A DNA stretch of 64,000 bases from Flagellimonas ochracea (GTDB lineage Bacteria; Bacteroidota; Bacteroidia; Flavobacteriales; Flavobacteriaceae): the NCBI RefSeq assembly GCF_009903685.1, contig NZ_JAAABI010000003.1, positions 255,135 through 319,134 on the forward strand. Direction: 5' to 3'. A program made the position numbers and the translations under genes. The notes beneath the pieces are model-generated. The model was not told the origin of the DNA and searched no databases. It saw only the letters and a program-made list of their open reading frames with translations. Positions 63,918-64,000 of the stretch are shown piece by piece. The first letter of the stretch is position 1. Every line of letters begins with the position of its first letter.

Positions 63918-63948
63918 CAAAGATAGAAAGGAATTTTAAACCCACAAA
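63918..63948 (-). promoter_or_regulatory. Promoter of the trp operon
   Basis: Minus strand TTTG (63945-63948), exactly 19 nt spacer, TATCTTTG (63918-63925): a perfect match to the flavobacterial consensus TTTG-N19-TAnnTTTG. Confidence 0.8.
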
Positions 63949-63960
63949 CAACGTTGCTGA

Positions 63961-64000
63961 AAAATAAAAGTCCTGCTGAAAAAAAACTACTGCAGGACTT
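63961..64000 (-). terminator. Terminator of a gene beyond the right edge
   Basis: Inverted arms of 9 bp (63968-63976 with 63992-64000) followed on the minus strand by TTATTTTTC. It ends at the window edge and lies just upstream of the trp promoter, isolating the operon from the preceding unit. Confidence 0.65.

Noticed and set aside
1-64000. tRNA, rRNA and CRISPR genes
   Set aside because: No tRNA T-arm-like GGTTCGA motifs in plausible cloverleafs, no rRNA-like stretches and no regularly spaced direct repeats were recognised by eye. A tRNA scan could still find something.

Overview
The window looks like a chromosomal segment of a marine flavobacterium (Bacteroidota, Flavobacteriaceae; gene content resembles the Muricauda/Allomuricauda/Flagellimonas group, though genus is only a guess). 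Evidence is the roughly 40% GC look, the near absence of Shine-Dalgarno sites, many TAnnTTTG-type -7 promoter boxes (the Bacteroidota housekeeping promoter), DUF6702, DUF4174 and DUF1573 genes, a ClpP2-like protease, two-component genes of flavobacterial type and an eukaryote-like kynurenine branch. Almost all of it is coding; no rRNA, tRNA, CRISPR, transposase or integrase was recognised.

Layout. 1-1011: start of a large surface protein with tail-fibre-like modules. 1224-6715: two overlapping CarboxypepD_reg-like secreted proteins, DUF6702, a secreted M1 peptidase, TatA and a PAP2 phosphatase. 6681-12719: O-methyltransferase, GNAT, kynureninase (kynU), AraC regulator, MFS transporter, lipoprotein and ClpP-like protease. 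12860-16465 (minus): a tightly overlapping light-repair cluster, flavin reductase - DUF2256 - CRY-DASH - iron-sulfur photolyase, including a 53-residue gene hidden between its neighbours. 16605-17963: kynurenine 3-monooxygenase. 18072-30240: DUF4174, a coiled-coil protein with Nif3, lpxK, a hybrid histidine kinase overlapping gapA, lipA, two ECF sigma factors (one with an anti-sigma factor), murB and an aminotransferase. 30390-36413: aspartyl protease, DUF1573, valS, sterol desaturase. 36410-41111 (minus): rsfS-ftsH-LUD-cdsA-psd-ACBP, coupling ribosome silencing and membrane proteolysis to phospholipid synthesis. 41194-55287: birA, pyrE, NUDIX, M14 peptidase, a PAS kinase/regulator pair, coaD, ddl, PASTA protein, rluD, yaaA, ppc and a DNA glycosylase-like gene.

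55284-64000 (minus) is a complete tryptophan operon, trpE-G-D-C-F-B-A followed by an M20 hydrolase. It is preceded by a perfect flavobacterial promoter, an 18-residue leader peptide with three consecutive Trp codons, and a terminator hairpin able to act as an attenuator. A degenerate GIY-YIG reading frame lies between this attenuator and trpE. Palindromic dispersed repeats occur in two intergenic junctions of the operon, and a related-looking 76-bp palindrome sits in frame inside trpF, adding 26 residues. This combination (ribosome-mediated attenuation, an interposed GIY-YIG frame and a repeat-encoded peptide in an essential enzyme) is the most unusual part of the window.

Several genes (tatA, the AraC regulator, pyrE, the trp leader, probably lpxK) have the -7 box only 4-5 nt before their ATG, which predicts leaderless mRNAs. 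The organism therefore appears able both to make tryptophan and to process kynurenine to anthranilate or 3-hydroxyanthranilate derivatives, the latter being precursors of NAD in related bacteria.
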